Assembly: GCF_002837185.1 (NCBI RefSeq)
Contig: NZ_KZ477998.1
Span: forward strand, 62,001 to 126,000
Source of the DNA: Pseudomonas fluorescens
GTDB lineage: Bacteria > Pseudomonadota > Gammaproteobacteria > Pseudomonadales > Pseudomonadaceae
DNA length: 64,000 nucleotides
Direction of reading: 5' to 3'
The translations under genes were made by a program, and so were the position numbers. The first letter of the stretch is position 1; each line of letters begins with the position of its first letter. This document shows, piece by piece, positions 56,515-64,000 of this stretch. The notes under the pieces are model-generated. The model saw only the letters and a program-made list of their open reading frames with translations. It searched no databases and was not told where the DNA came from.

Positions 56515-57021
56515 TTAAAGGGCAAGGTCTTGCAGTTCGAGTTCGAGCGGCGTGGGACCGGACAATTTTACCCGCTGGTGGGCTTGCAAAGACAGCGTCG
56601 CGCCAACCACATCCGGGCTGATCGGCAATTCGCCAGCCTCCAGGTCCAGCAGGCACACCAGCGTGATACTGGCCGGGCGGCCGTAGTCGAACAGCTCATT
56701 CATGGCTGCGCGTATGGTGCGGCCGCTCATCAGCACGTCGTCGATCAGCACCAGGTGCTGGCCTTCGACCTCGAACGGCAGGGCCGAGGGTTGCACTTGC
56801 GGGTGCAGGCCGTTCTGGCTGAAATCGTCACGGTAGAAGGACACATCCAGCGTACCCAGGGGCGAATCGCTGCCCAGCGCTTCCAACAAGGCCTGGGCCA
56901 CCCACACACCGCCGGTGCGGATGCCAATGAAGCGCGGTTCGCTGATGGCACGATGCTCCAGGTGCGCGTTGAGGTGTAACGCCATCTGGCTGATCAGTTC
57001 GGCGGGATTGGGCAGGCTCAT
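56515..57021 (-). CDS. pyrR: PyrR-type bifunctional regulator/uracil phosphoribosyltransferase
   Basis: A 168-residue phosphoribosyltransferase fold with the PRPP loop [20 protein letters not shown] near 88. In Bacillus PyrR attenuates pyr operons; in Pseudomonas it is linked to regulation of pyrimidine genes, but its mechanism is less clear. It is the first gene of pyrRBC'. No anti-terminator structure is evident in the 24-base gap before pyrB. Confidence 0.92.
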   Translation of the reverse strand: MSLPNPAELISQMALHLNAHLEHRAISEPRFIGIRTGGVWVAQALLEALGSDSPLGTLDVSFYRDDFSQNGLHPQVQPSALPFEVEGQHLVLIDDVLMSGRTIRAAMNELFDYGRPASITLVCLLDLEAGELPISPDVVGATLSLQAHQRVKLSGPTPLELELQDLAL

Positions 57022-57040
57022 GGTGGCTCCTTGTTAAGTG

Positions 57041-57141
57041 TGTAGGAGCGAGCTTGCTCGCGAAAAACTCATGGGCACCGCGTTCATCCAGCCTTCACGC
57101 GGTATCGTTAACGTTCTTCGCGGGCAAGCCCGCTCCCACAG
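57041..57141. repeat. REPIN, type 2
   Basis: Inverted REP pair of the GCGAGCTTGCTCGCG family between co-oriented ruvX and pyrR. The right copy has diverged to CGGGCAAGCCCGCTCCCAC. Confidence 0.88.
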
Positions 57142-57153
57142 GATCGCGGCGGG

Positions 57154-57591
57154 TCAGGATTCAAATAAAGCGGTGTTTTCATCCAGCCAGCCCTGCAACA
57201 ACAGGGCGGCGGCGATGGCGTCCACGGGGTTGTCGCGGTAACTGCCTTTCTGTCCGCCACGGTCGCGTCGCTCGCCCTTGGCTTCAAAGGTGGTCAGGCG
57301 TTCATCGTGGGTATAGAAGGGCAGGTTGTAGCGGCCGTTGAGGCGGCGGGCGAACTTTTCGGCGCGCAGGCACATGTCGCTGGGGGTGCCATCCATGTTC
57401 AAGGGCAGGCCGACCACGACTGCATCGGGCTTCCATTCCTTGATCAGGGCTTCGACCTGGTTCCAGTCCGGCACGCCGTTCTGGGCCTTCAATGTGCACA
57501 GCTCGCGGGCCTGGCCGGTGATGACCTGGCCGACCGCAACGCCGATCTGCTTGGTGCCGTAGTCAAATCCCAGGATCAGACGCAAAGCCAT
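57154..57591 (-). CDS. ruvX: Holliday junction resolvase-like RuvX (YqgF)
   Basis: A 145-residue RNase H-fold protein. The catalytic Asp lies in ILGFDYGTKQIGVAVGQ (near 9) and a second acidic site in DERLTTFEA. The family is essential in E. coli and linked to 16S pre-rRNA processing. ATG 57591 overlaps the yqgE stop by one base. Confidence 0.92.
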   Translation of the reverse strand: MALRLILGFDYGTKQIGVAVGQVITGQARELCTLKAQNGVPDWNQVEALIKEWKPDAVVVGLPLNMDGTPSDMCLRAEKFARRLNGRYNLPFYTHDERLTTFEAKGERRDRGGQKGSYRDNPVDAIAAALLLQGWLDENTALFES

Positions 57592-58160
57592 CAGGCGTGC
57601 CCCGCCTGGCTGGTCAACAGGCTGAGGTTGACCCGCAGCTTGGCGGCGGCCGCTTCCAGGCGCAGTTCGCTGGCGGTGTTGAACAGGATGTCGGCGTCGA
57701 AGGGGCAGGTCAGCCAGGCATTGCTGGCCAGTTCGGCCTCCAGTTGCCCGGCTTCCCAACCGGCGTATCCCAGGGTGATCACACTTTGTTCAGGGCCGAC
57801 GCCGTCGGCAATCGCGAACAACACGTCCTGGGATGTGGACAGGGATACGCCCTCAAGGTCCACCGTGGCCTGGAATTTCGGCCCGGTGGGGTGCAACACG
57901 AAACCGCGATCGGTCTGCACCGGCCCGCCGATGTAGATCGGTACGCCCTGGCAACTGGCGGGAGGATCGATTTCCGGGCGCAGTTGCTCAAGGATATCGG
58001 CCAGGTTCAGCTCCTGCGGGCGGTTCACCACCAACCCCATGGCACCATTGGCCGTGTGCTCGACGATGTAGGTCAAGGTCTGCGCAAAGTTCGGGTCGGC
58101 CATATGGGGCATGGCGATCAGGAAGTGGTGCTTGAGGTAGGTCGGGCTGACATTTTTCAT
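57591..58160 (-). CDS. yqgE: YqgE/AlgH family protein
   Basis: A 189-residue protein of the UPF0301/AlgH family. YLKHHFLIAMPHMADPNF opens the protein, then GAMGLVVNRP near 52 and GYAGWEAGQLEAEL near 135. AlgH was named in P. aeruginosa for alginate regulation, but the molecular role is not known. ATG 58160 starts MKNVSPTYL. Confidence 0.93.
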   Translation of the reverse strand: MKNVSPTYLKHHFLIAMPHMADPNFAQTLTYIVEHTANGAMGLVVNRPQELNLADILEQLRPEIDPPASCQGVPIYIGGPVQTDRGFVLHPTGPKFQATVDLEGVSLSTSQDVLFAIADGVGPEQSVITLGYAGWEAGQLEAELASNAWLTCPFDADILFNTASELRLEAAAAKLRVNLSLLTSQAGHA

Positions 58161-58232
58161 GTCCGCTAGTGTGGCGTCGGAGGGGCGAACTGACAAGCTG
58201 AGCGTGACCCTAATAGAGCGCCGTCTGCTTTT

Positions 58233-58350
58233 CTGTAGGAGCGAGGCGGGCGGCTAGCCCTTGCTCGCGAAGGTCGTTAACGATGACGCAGTGCTATCAG
58301 GTAGTCCGCGCCGCCTATGCGTTTTTCGCGAGCAAGCTCGCTCCTACAGT
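58233..58350. repeat. REPIN, type 2 variant with hairpin insertion
   Basis: An inverted type 2 REP pair between co-oriented tonB and yqgE. The left copy reads GTAGGAGCGAG, an extra GCGGGCGGCTAGCC, then CTTGCTCGCGA, an insertion at the same spot as in the type 1 variants. Confidence 0.86.
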
Positions 58351-58367
58351 GAAGGAAAGTGCCGGAG

Positions 58368-59273
58368 TCAGTTGCTGGACAGCCGATCGCCCCTGGCGAA
58401 TTTCCAGGTACGGATGATTTCCAGGCGGTCCACGTCGTTCAGGTCGCCGGTAAAGGGCGCAAAGGGCGCGGCCAGGCGCACGATGCGCTGGGCGGCCTGG
58501 TCCAGCAAGGGCTGGCCGGATGACTCCAGCACCTGCACTTCATAGAGCGAACCGTCGCGGTTGATCGACACCAGCAGGCGCAAATTGCCATAGATCTGCT
58601 GGCGGCGCGCCTCTTCCGGATAGTTGAGGTTGCCGATGCGCTCGACCTTCTTGCGCCATTCATCCTTATACCAGGCGCCTTTGTCGCGCATGGTCGAGGC
58701 GGCGTTCAAGCGGTAGATGCGTGGGCGCTTGGCGTAGAGCTGCTGTTCGTGGGCCAATTCGGCTTCCAGGCTGGAAATTTCGTCGGACAGCGTCGAGCTG
58801 TCGAATGTCGGCGCAGGCTTGACGGGCTCGGGTTTGGGCTCGGTTTTGGTTTTTTCGCGCTGGGTAGGCGCTTTTTGCGGCTTGGGCGCAACGGTGGTCA
58901 CGGCAGCCTTGGGCGTAGCCTGTTTGACTTCCGGTCTGGGGGCCGGCGGCGGGGTGACTTTGTTGACCTTGTTGTCCTGGAACGGTGCCACTTCGGTGGT
59001 CTTGGGTACGGCTTTCTTGTCGAGGGTGCCGCTGCCTTGCTGGTTTTCCTGGGCGAGAAAGTCAGCCTTCTCGGGCTTTTTATCGCTCTTGAAGGTGGCA
59101 AGCGTGATTTCCAGGGTCTTGGTGATCTGTTTGGGTTCGACCATCGTGAAACCCACGCCCAGAATCAGTGCGAGGTGAACCAGCGCCGCCAGAAACAGGG
59201 TAAATCCGAGCCGATCAGCCGGGCGCACGCCGCTGTGGGAGAGTTCGGGGGGCAGTTCGGACGGCAGAGGCAT
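58368..59273 (-). CDS. tonB: TonB-family energy transducer
   Basis: A 301-residue protein that would couple the proton-motive force to the outer membrane. One N-terminal membrane segment (LGFTLFLAALVHLALILGVG, residues 22-41) is followed by a Pro/Lys/Thr-rich spacer and a coiled-coil-like stretch near 165. The C-terminal TonB domain contains LRLLVSINRDGSLYEVQVLE. It occupies the position of tonB3 (PA0406), which is linked to twitching motility in P. aeruginosa. The start is uncertain: ATG 59273 or 59285, neither with a well-spaced ribosome binding site. Confidence 0.87.
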   Translation of the reverse strand: MPLPSELPPELSHSGVRPADRLGFTLFLAALVHLALILGVGFTMVEPKQITKTLEITLATFKSDKKPEKADFLAQENQQGSGTLDKKAVPKTTEVAPFQDNKVNKVTPPPAPRPEVKQATPKAAVTTVAPKPQKAPTQREKTKTEPKPEPVKPAPTFDSSTLSDEISSLEAELAHEQQLYAKRPRIYRLNAASTMRDKGAWYKDEWRKKVERIGNLNYPEEARRQQIYGNLRLLVSINRDGSLYEVQVLESSGQPLLDQAAQRIVRLAAPFAPFTGDLNDVDRLEIIRTWKFARGDRLSSN

Positions 59274-59329
59274 AAAAACCAACATCACCTGTATCGGGGT
59301 TCGGCATGATAGCGCAATGTTGGTTTTTA

Positions 59330-59460
59330 GCTTCAAGCGACAAGTTACAAGCTGCAAGCTTAAACGCGGTTTGCCTTAAGCTTGCGGCCGGCTTGCAGCT
59401 ACAAGCTTAAACGCGGTCTGTTTCAAACTTGCGGCTTGTCGCTTGCAACTTGCAGCTTTT
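59330..59460. repeat. Tandem and inverted repeat between tonB and gshB, running into gshB
   Basis: Two direct copies of about 48 bases, starting GCTGCAAGCTTAAACGCGGT (59351) and GCTACAAGCTTAAACGCGGT (59398). An inverted pair, AAGCGACAAG (59335-59344) and CTTGTCGCTT (59434-59443), encloses most of this. The right end encodes the last residues of GshB. Confidence 0.75.
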
Positions 59461-60394
59461 CGGCAATCACAGCCATCAACATTTCCCCGATATTGGTGCC
59501 AAATGCGTTATCAATCTCGCGAATACAGGTCGGGCTGGTGACATTGATTTCGGTGAGGTTCTCGCCGATTACGTCAAGTCCTACGAACAGCAAACCTTTT
59601 TCGCGAAGGGTCGGGCCCACTTGGGCGGCTATCCAACGATCCTTGTCCGACAGCGGTCGCGCTTCACCACGGCCACCGGCCGCCAGGTTGCCACGGGTCT
59701 CGCCGGCCGCCGGGATGCGTGCCAGGCAGTAATCCACCGGCTCGCCGTCGATCATCAGGATGCGCTTGTCGCCGTCCTTGATCGCCGGCAGGTAGGCCTG
59801 GCCCATGATCTGCTGGGTGCCCAGCGCGGTCAGGGTTTCCAGGATCACCGACAGGTTCGGGTCGCCTGCGCGGTGACGGAAGATCGAGGTGCCGCCCATG
59901 CCGTCCAGCGGCTTGAGGATCACATCGCCATGCCTGGCGGCGAACTCGCGCAGTACATCGGCGCGGCGGCTGACCACCGTCGGCGGCGTGCATTGTGGAA
60001 ACAGCGTGGCGAACAGTTTTTCATTGCAGTCGCGCAGGCTTTGCGGCTTGTTGACGATCAATACGCCGGCGCGCTCGGCCTGCTCCAGCAGGTAGGTGGA
60101 ATACACGAATTCCATGTCGAACGGCGGGTCCTTGCGCATCAGGATCACGTCCAGATCGCTCAGGGGGCTGTCGATTTCATCCTGCAGTTCGAACCACTTC
60201 TCGGGGTTGGCGAATACCTGCAACGGACGCATCCGCGCACGGGCCTCGCCATCGCCCTGGTAAAGGTCGCGCTGTTCCATATAGAACAGGCTCCAGCCGC
60301 GGGCCTGGACGGCCAGGAGCATGGCCAGCGAGCTGTCCTTTTTATAGGAAATGCTGGCAATAGGGTCCATGACAATGCCGACGCGAACGCTCAT
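59423..60394 (-). CDS. gshB: Glutathione synthetase
   Basis: Joins gamma-glutamylcysteine and glycine. The 323-residue ATP-grasp enzyme begins VRVGIVMDPIASISYKKDSS, has the ATP-binding VILKPLDGMGGTSIFRH near 155 and the metal-binding ENLTEINVTSPTCIREID near 285. The C-terminal tail KLQVASDKPQV is encoded inside the repeat that fills the gap to tonB, and makes the protein slightly longer than usual. Confidence 0.95.
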   Translation of the reverse strand: MSVRVGIVMDPIASISYKKDSSLAMLLAVQARGWSLFYMEQRDLYQGDGEARARMRPLQVFANPEKWFELQDEIDSPLSDLDVILMRKDPPFDMEFVYSTYLLEQAERAGVLIVNKPQSLRDCNEKLFATLFPQCTPPTVVSRRADVLREFAARHGDVILKPLDGMGGTSIFRHRAGDPNLSVILETLTALGTQQIMGQAYLPAIKDGDKRILMIDGEPVDYCLARIPAAGETRGNLAAGGRGEARPLSDKDRWIAAQVGPTLREKGLLFVGLDVIGENLTEINVTSPTCIREIDNAFGTNIGEMLMAVIAEKLQVASDKPQV

Positions 60395-60633
60395 GGGTTA
60401 TTTCCTCTGGCAAATTGGGGCGCATAAAAGTGGCGTCAGAGTGGCGCTGCGGCTGTTGCGGGTCAAGGAAAAACCACCAGGCGAGTGCCTCGATAGATTG
60501 CGCCCGGAGACTGTGCTAAAAAGACTGCCACGGCGCAGCAGCCCTTGAATTCCAAGGCCTGCGGGGCTCATCCTGTGACACATCAGGCAGTACACACCGA
60601 AAACCGATTCGCTGTGGCGATGGTAGAGCAACT

Positions 60634-61041
60634 ATGGAACAGCATTCCAACGCCTTGAGAGTGATGGTGATCGACGATTCGAAAACGATCCGCCGCACCG
60701 CCGAGACGCTGTTGAAGAACACGGGGTGCGAGGTCATCACGGCCATCGACGGTTTCGATGCCCTGGCGCGAATTGTGGATCATCACCCGCACATTATCTT
60801 TGTCGACATCATGATGCCGCGCCTGGATGGCTACCAGACCTGTGCCCTGGTGAAGAACAACCCGGCATTCAAGTCGATCCCGGTGATTATGCTGTCCTCC
60901 AGGGACGGCCTGTTCGACAAGGCCAAGGGGCGTACCGTGGGGGTCGATCAGTTTTTGACCAAGCCTTTCAGCAAGGAAGAACTGCTGGGTGCGATCAAGG
61001 CCTATGTGCCTGCCTTCGCCGCAGTAGAACAAGCACACTGA
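60634..61041 (+). CDS. pilG: Twitching motility response regulator PilG
   Basis: A 135-residue single-domain CheY-like receiver. The acidic pocket is in VIDDSK, the phosphorylated Asp in FVDIMMPRLDGYQ (near 58), and the conserved Lys in LTKPFSKEEL (near 110). It is the first gene of the Chp chemosensory cluster that controls type IV pilus extension and cAMP. The 238 bases before it, from gshB, hold no gene. Confidence 0.95.
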   Translation: MEQHSNALRVMVIDDSKTIRRTAETLLKNTGCEVITAIDGFDALARIVDHHPHIIFVDIMMPRLDGYQTCALVKNNPAFKSIPVIMLSSRDGLFDKAKGRTVGVDQFLTKPFSKEELLGAIKAYVPAFAAVEQAH

Positions 61042-61086
61042 CGCCGCCCCCGAGGGCCGGCGCCGACCAATGTAGTGGGGAAAACC

Positions 61087-61452
61087 ATGGCACGTGTTCT
61101 GATCGTCGACGATTCGCCGACCGAAATGTACAAACTGACCGGCATGCTGGAAAAGCATGGCCACCAGGTATTGAAGGCCGAAAATGGCGCGGACGGCGTG
61201 GCCCTGGCCCGCCAGGAAAAGCCCGACGCGGTACTGATGGACATCGTGATGCCGGGGCTCAATGGCTTCCAGGCCACGCGCCAGTTGTCCAAGGAGCCGG
61301 AAACCAACGGTATCCCGATCATCATCATCACCACCAAGGACCAGGAAACCGACAAGATCTGGGGCGCACGCCAGGGTGCCAAGGATTACCTGACCAAGCC
61401 GGTGGACGAAGAAACCCTGATCGCCACGCTGAACAAGGTGCTGGCCGGTTGA
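61087..61452 (+). CDS. pilH: Twitching motility response regulator PilH
   Basis: A 121-residue CheY-like receiver, with VDDSPTE for the acidic pocket, phosphorylated Asp in VLMDIVMPGLNGFQ (near 52) and Lys in LTKPVDEE (near 103). In P. aeruginosa it counteracts PilG and promotes retraction. ATG 61087 starts MARVLIVDDS. Confidence 0.95.
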   Translation: MARVLIVDDSPTEMYKLTGMLEKHGHQVLKAENGADGVALARQEKPDAVLMDIVMPGLNGFQATRQLSKEPETNGIPIIIITTKDQETDKIWGARQGAKDYLTKPVDEETLIATLNKVLAG

Positions 61453-61464
61453 CGGCACGCCATC

Positions 61465-61989
61465 ATGACCGAGTCGCAAACCGCCTTTGAGCTGCTGCTG
61501 GACATCGACCGCCGCTGCCGCCTGCTGGCCGCCGACCTGCCGTCCCAGGAAACCCGCCTGCAACGCTGGAGCGGGATCGGCTTTCGCCTGGGGCAGCACT
61601 GGTATGTGGCGCCCATGGGCGAAGTCGCCGAGGTGTTGCATGAGCCGCGCTGCACCCTGATGCCTGGGGTAAAGCCCTGGGTCAAGGGCGTGGCCAATCT
61701 GCGCGGGCGCTTGTTGCCGGTCATGGACCTGGGCGGGTTTCTCGGCCAGGAACTGTCCAAGGCGCGCAAGCAGCGGCGGGTGCTGGTGGTGGAATACAAC
61801 GATCTGTTTGTCGGGTTGCTGGTGGACGAGGTGGTGGGCATGCAACATTTTGCACTCGACGCGTGGATGGCGAATACCGCCTCCGGCGCGCCGTTTATCC
61901 AGGGCCAGTTCGATGGCGATCCGCAGTGGCAGGTCTTCAGCCCCTTCGCCCTGGCCCAGGCTCCGGGCTTCATGGATGTGGCCGCATGA
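61465..61989 (+). CDS. pilI: CheW-like adaptor PilI
   Basis: A 174-residue CheW-domain protein that links the PilJ receptor to the ChpA kinase. [22 protein letters not shown] near 72 (split here by function: the first half contacts the receptor) is the family core. Its stop overlaps the pilJ ATG (ATGA). Confidence 0.93.
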   Translation: MTESQTAFELLLDIDRRCRLLAADLPSQETRLQRWSGIGFRLGQHWYVAPMGEVAEVLHEPRCTLMPGVKPWVKGVANLRGRLLPVMDLGGFLGQELSKARKQRRVLVVEYNDLFVGLLVDEVVGMQHFALDAWMANTASGAPFIQGQFDGDPQWQVFSPFALAQAPGFMDVAA

Positions 61990-64000
61990 GCACCGTGACC
62001 ACGCCCAAGCCTCAGGCTGCCTCGCGCAGCCGCTCGCAGATCATCGTGCTGTTTATTGCACTGATCGTGTTCATCATGCTGTTGTTCGCCAACTTCGCGT
62101 ACCTCAACACCCAGTCCACCTACGACAAACAGTACATCGGCCACGCGGGCGAACTGCGGGTGCTGTCCCAGCGCATCGCCAAGAACGCCACCGAAGCCGC
62201 CGCCGGCAAGGCGGCCGCGTTCAAGCTGCTGGGCGAGGCGCGCAACGACTTCGCCCAGCGCTGGGGCTACCTGAAAAAAGGCGACCCGCAAACCGGCCTG
62301 CCGGCCGCGCCCAGTGCCGTACGCGCTGAGATGCGCGCGGTGCAGACCGACTGGGAAGCCCTGCTGAAAAACACTGATGCCATTTTGGCCAGCGAACAGA
62401 CCGTACTGTCGTTGCACCAGGTGGCCGCCACCCTCGCCGAAACCGTGCCGCAGTTGCAGATAGAGTCGGAGAAAGTCGTCGACATCCTGCTCCAGCGCGG
62501 CGCCCCCGCGAGCCAGGTGGCGCTGGCCCAGCGTCAGTCACTGCTGGCCGAGCGCATCCTGGGGGCGGTCAATACCGTGCTCGCCGGCGACGAAACCGCC
62601 GTGCAGGCCGCCGATGCCTTTGGTCGCGACGCCAATCGTTTTGGCGTGGTGCTCAATGGCATGCTCAACGGCAACCCTGGCCTGCGCATCACCCAGGTCG
62701 AAGACCCTGACGCCCGCGCGCGGTTAGCGGAGATCGCCGAACTGTTCGAATTCGTCTCGGGTTCCGTGGATGAAATTCTCGAAACCTCGCCGCAGTTGTT
62801 TCAGGTACGCGCGTCGGCGAGCAACATTTTCAACCTGTCGCAAACCCTGCTCGATGAAGCCTCGCACCTGGCCACCGGTTTCGAGAACCTGGCCGGCGGG
62901 CGCAGCCTGGATACCCTCGGCGGCTATGTGCTGGGGCTGCTGGCGCTGGCCTCGATCATCCTGATCGGCCTGGTGATGGTGCGCGAGACCAACCGCCAGC
63001 TGCGCGAAACCGCCGAAAAGAACGAGCGCAATCAGAACGCGATCATGCGCCTGCTGGACGAAATCGAAGACCTGGCCGACGGCGACCTGACCGTCACGGC
63101 CTCGGTCACCGAAGATTTCACCGGCACCATTGCCGACTCGATCAACTATTCGGTGGACCAGCTGCGCGACCTGGTGGCCACCATCAACCTCACCGCCGGG
63201 CAAGTCGCCGGCGCGGTGCAGGACACCCAGGCCACCGCCATGCACCTGGCCCAGGCCTCGGAGCATCAGGCCCAGCAGATCGCCGAAGCCTCCACCGCAA
63301 TCAACCAGATGGCCCAGTCCATCGATCAGGTGTCGGCCAACGCCGCCGAGTCCTCGGCGGTGGCGGAGCGTTCGGTGGAGATTGCCAACAAGGGCAATGA
63401 GGTGGTGCACAACACCATCCACGGCATGGACAACATCCGCGAACAGATCCAGGACACCGCCAAGCGCATCAAGCGCCTGGGTGAATCGTCCCAGGAGATT
63501 GGCGACATCGTCAGCCTGATCGACGACATCGCCGACCAGACCAACATCCTCGCCCTGAACGCGGCTATCCAGGCGAGCATGGCCGGGGATGCCGGGCGCG
63601 GTTTTGCGGTGGTGGCCGATGAAGTGCAACGGCTGGCCGAGCGCTCCTCGGCCGCCACCCGGCAGATCGAAACCCTGGTGCGGGCGATCCAGGCCGATAC
63701 CAACGAAGCCGTCATCTCCATGGAGCAGACCACTACCGAAGTGGTGCGCGGTGCGCGGCTGGCCCAGGACGCCGGAGTGGCGCTGGAAGAGATCGAAGGC
63801 GTGTCGAAAACCCTGGCGGCGCTGATCCAGAGCATTTCCAATGCGGCGCAGCAGCAGACCTCATCGGCTGGGCAGATTTCGTTGACGATGAATGTGATTC
63901 AGCAGATCACCACGCAGACGTCGTCGGGTTCCACGGCGACTGCCGAAAGCATTGGTAACCTGGCAAAAATGGCCAGTCAGTTGCGCCGGTCGGTGTCGGG
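61986..64000 (+). CDS. pilJ: Methyl-accepting chemotaxis-like receptor PilJ, cut by the window edge
   Basis: The receptor of the Chp system. About 671 residues are present; P. aeruginosa PilJ has about 682, so only the last few are missing. A first membrane segment (residues 18-40) precedes a periplasmic domain with two PilJ sensor repeats, a second segment lies near 315-335, then a HAMP domain and the signalling domain. The hairpin tip reads [20 protein letters not shown]: the usual Glu-x-Gly-Glu is replaced, as is normal for PilJ. Confidence 0.94.
   Translation, partial: MSTVTTPKPQAASRSRSQIIVLFIALIVFIMLLFANFAYLNTQSTYDKQYIGHAGELRVLSQRIAKNATEAAAGKAAAFKLLGEARNDFAQRWGYLKKGDPQTGLPAAPSAVRAEMRAVQTDWEALLKNTDAILASEQTVLSLHQVAATLAETVPQLQIESEKVVDILLQRGAPASQVALAQRQSLLAERILGAVNTVLAGDETAVQAADAFGRDANRFGVVLNGMLNGNPGLRITQVEDPDARARLAEIAELFEFVSGSVDEILETSPQLFQVRASASNIFNLSQTLLDEASHLATGFENLAGGRSLDTLGGYVLGLLALASIILIGLVMVRETNRQLRETAEKNERNQNAIMRLLDEIEDLADGDLTVTASVTEDFTGTIADSINYSVDQLRDLVATINLTAGQVAGAVQDTQATAMHLAQASEHQAQQIAEASTAINQMAQSIDQVSANAAESSAVAERSVEIANKGNEVVHNTIHGMDNIREQIQDTAKRIKRLGESSQEIGDIVSLIDDIADQTNILALNAAIQASMAGDAGRGFAVVADEVQRLAERSSAATRQIETLVRAIQADTNEAVISMEQTTTEVVRGARLAQDAGVALEEIEGVSKTLAALIQSISNAAQQQTSSAGQISLTMNVIQQITTQTSSGSTATAESIGNLAKMASQLRRSVS

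Overview
The window is chromosomal DNA of a Pseudomonas, most likely of the P. fluorescens group. Three things point there. The codon use is GC-rich. The order of housekeeping genes (folA, ilvD, mutM, coaD, rsmD, ftsYEX-rpoH, thiSG-trmB, hemW-rdgB, metWX, proC, pilT, pyrRBC', ruvX-yqgE-tonB-gshB, pilGHIJ) follows the P. aeruginosa PA0350-PA0411 region as I remember it. Intergenic spaces are full of REP/REPIN palindromes of the kind known from P. fluorescens SBW25. No tRNA, rRNA, insertion sequence, prophage or CRISPR array was seen.

Layout. 1-2334: a Cd/Zn/Pb P-type ATPase with a MerR/CadR-type promoter at the left edge. 2351-8530: a 2-aminoethylphosphonate (AEP) regulator-transporter-oxidase locus. 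8664-9218: an unrecognised, internally duplicated, probably calcium-binding protein. 9249-15380: a GTPase pair, folA, a cystine symporter and a phosphorylcholine phosphatase. 15601-17119: an unknown protein behind a good match to a HrpL (hrp box) promoter, so a candidate type III effector. 17225-19066: ilvD. 19293-22771: an AT-rich island transcribed leftward, described below. 22943-33609: rlmI, an HDOD protein, mutM, a ferredoxin, coaD, a GMC oxidoreductase/Tat lipoprotein/aldehyde dehydrogenase set with a divergent TetR gene, a sulfurtransferase and a YheT hydrolase. 33742-64000: a conserved core block of ribosome, cell division, heat-shock, thiamine, methionine, proline, pyrimidine, glutathione and type IV pilus genes. 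It ends inside pilJ.

The most interesting segment is the AT-rich island. In transcription order it has a sigma70-like promoter, a 23-codon peptide gene with a strong ribosome binding site, a rho-independent terminator or attenuator, a SagB/ThcOx-type flavin dehydrogenase reading frame interrupted by one in-frame TGA, an AurF-type diiron oxygenase with all seven metal ligands, and a Bcr/CflA-type exporter. This looks like a minimal peptide-modifying (RiPP-like) pathway with no YcaO, radical SAM or lanthipeptide enzyme. I do not recognise it as a described system. The in-frame stop means it is either decaying or uses unusual decoding.

Other points of interest are the AEP operon, which stops after the oxidase and has no phosphonatase gene; fifteen REP pairs, mostly between convergent genes, three of them with an insertion at the same place in the hairpin; a repeat that encodes the C-terminus of GshB; a catalytically dead dihydroorotase beside pyrB; and pilT without an adjacent pilU.
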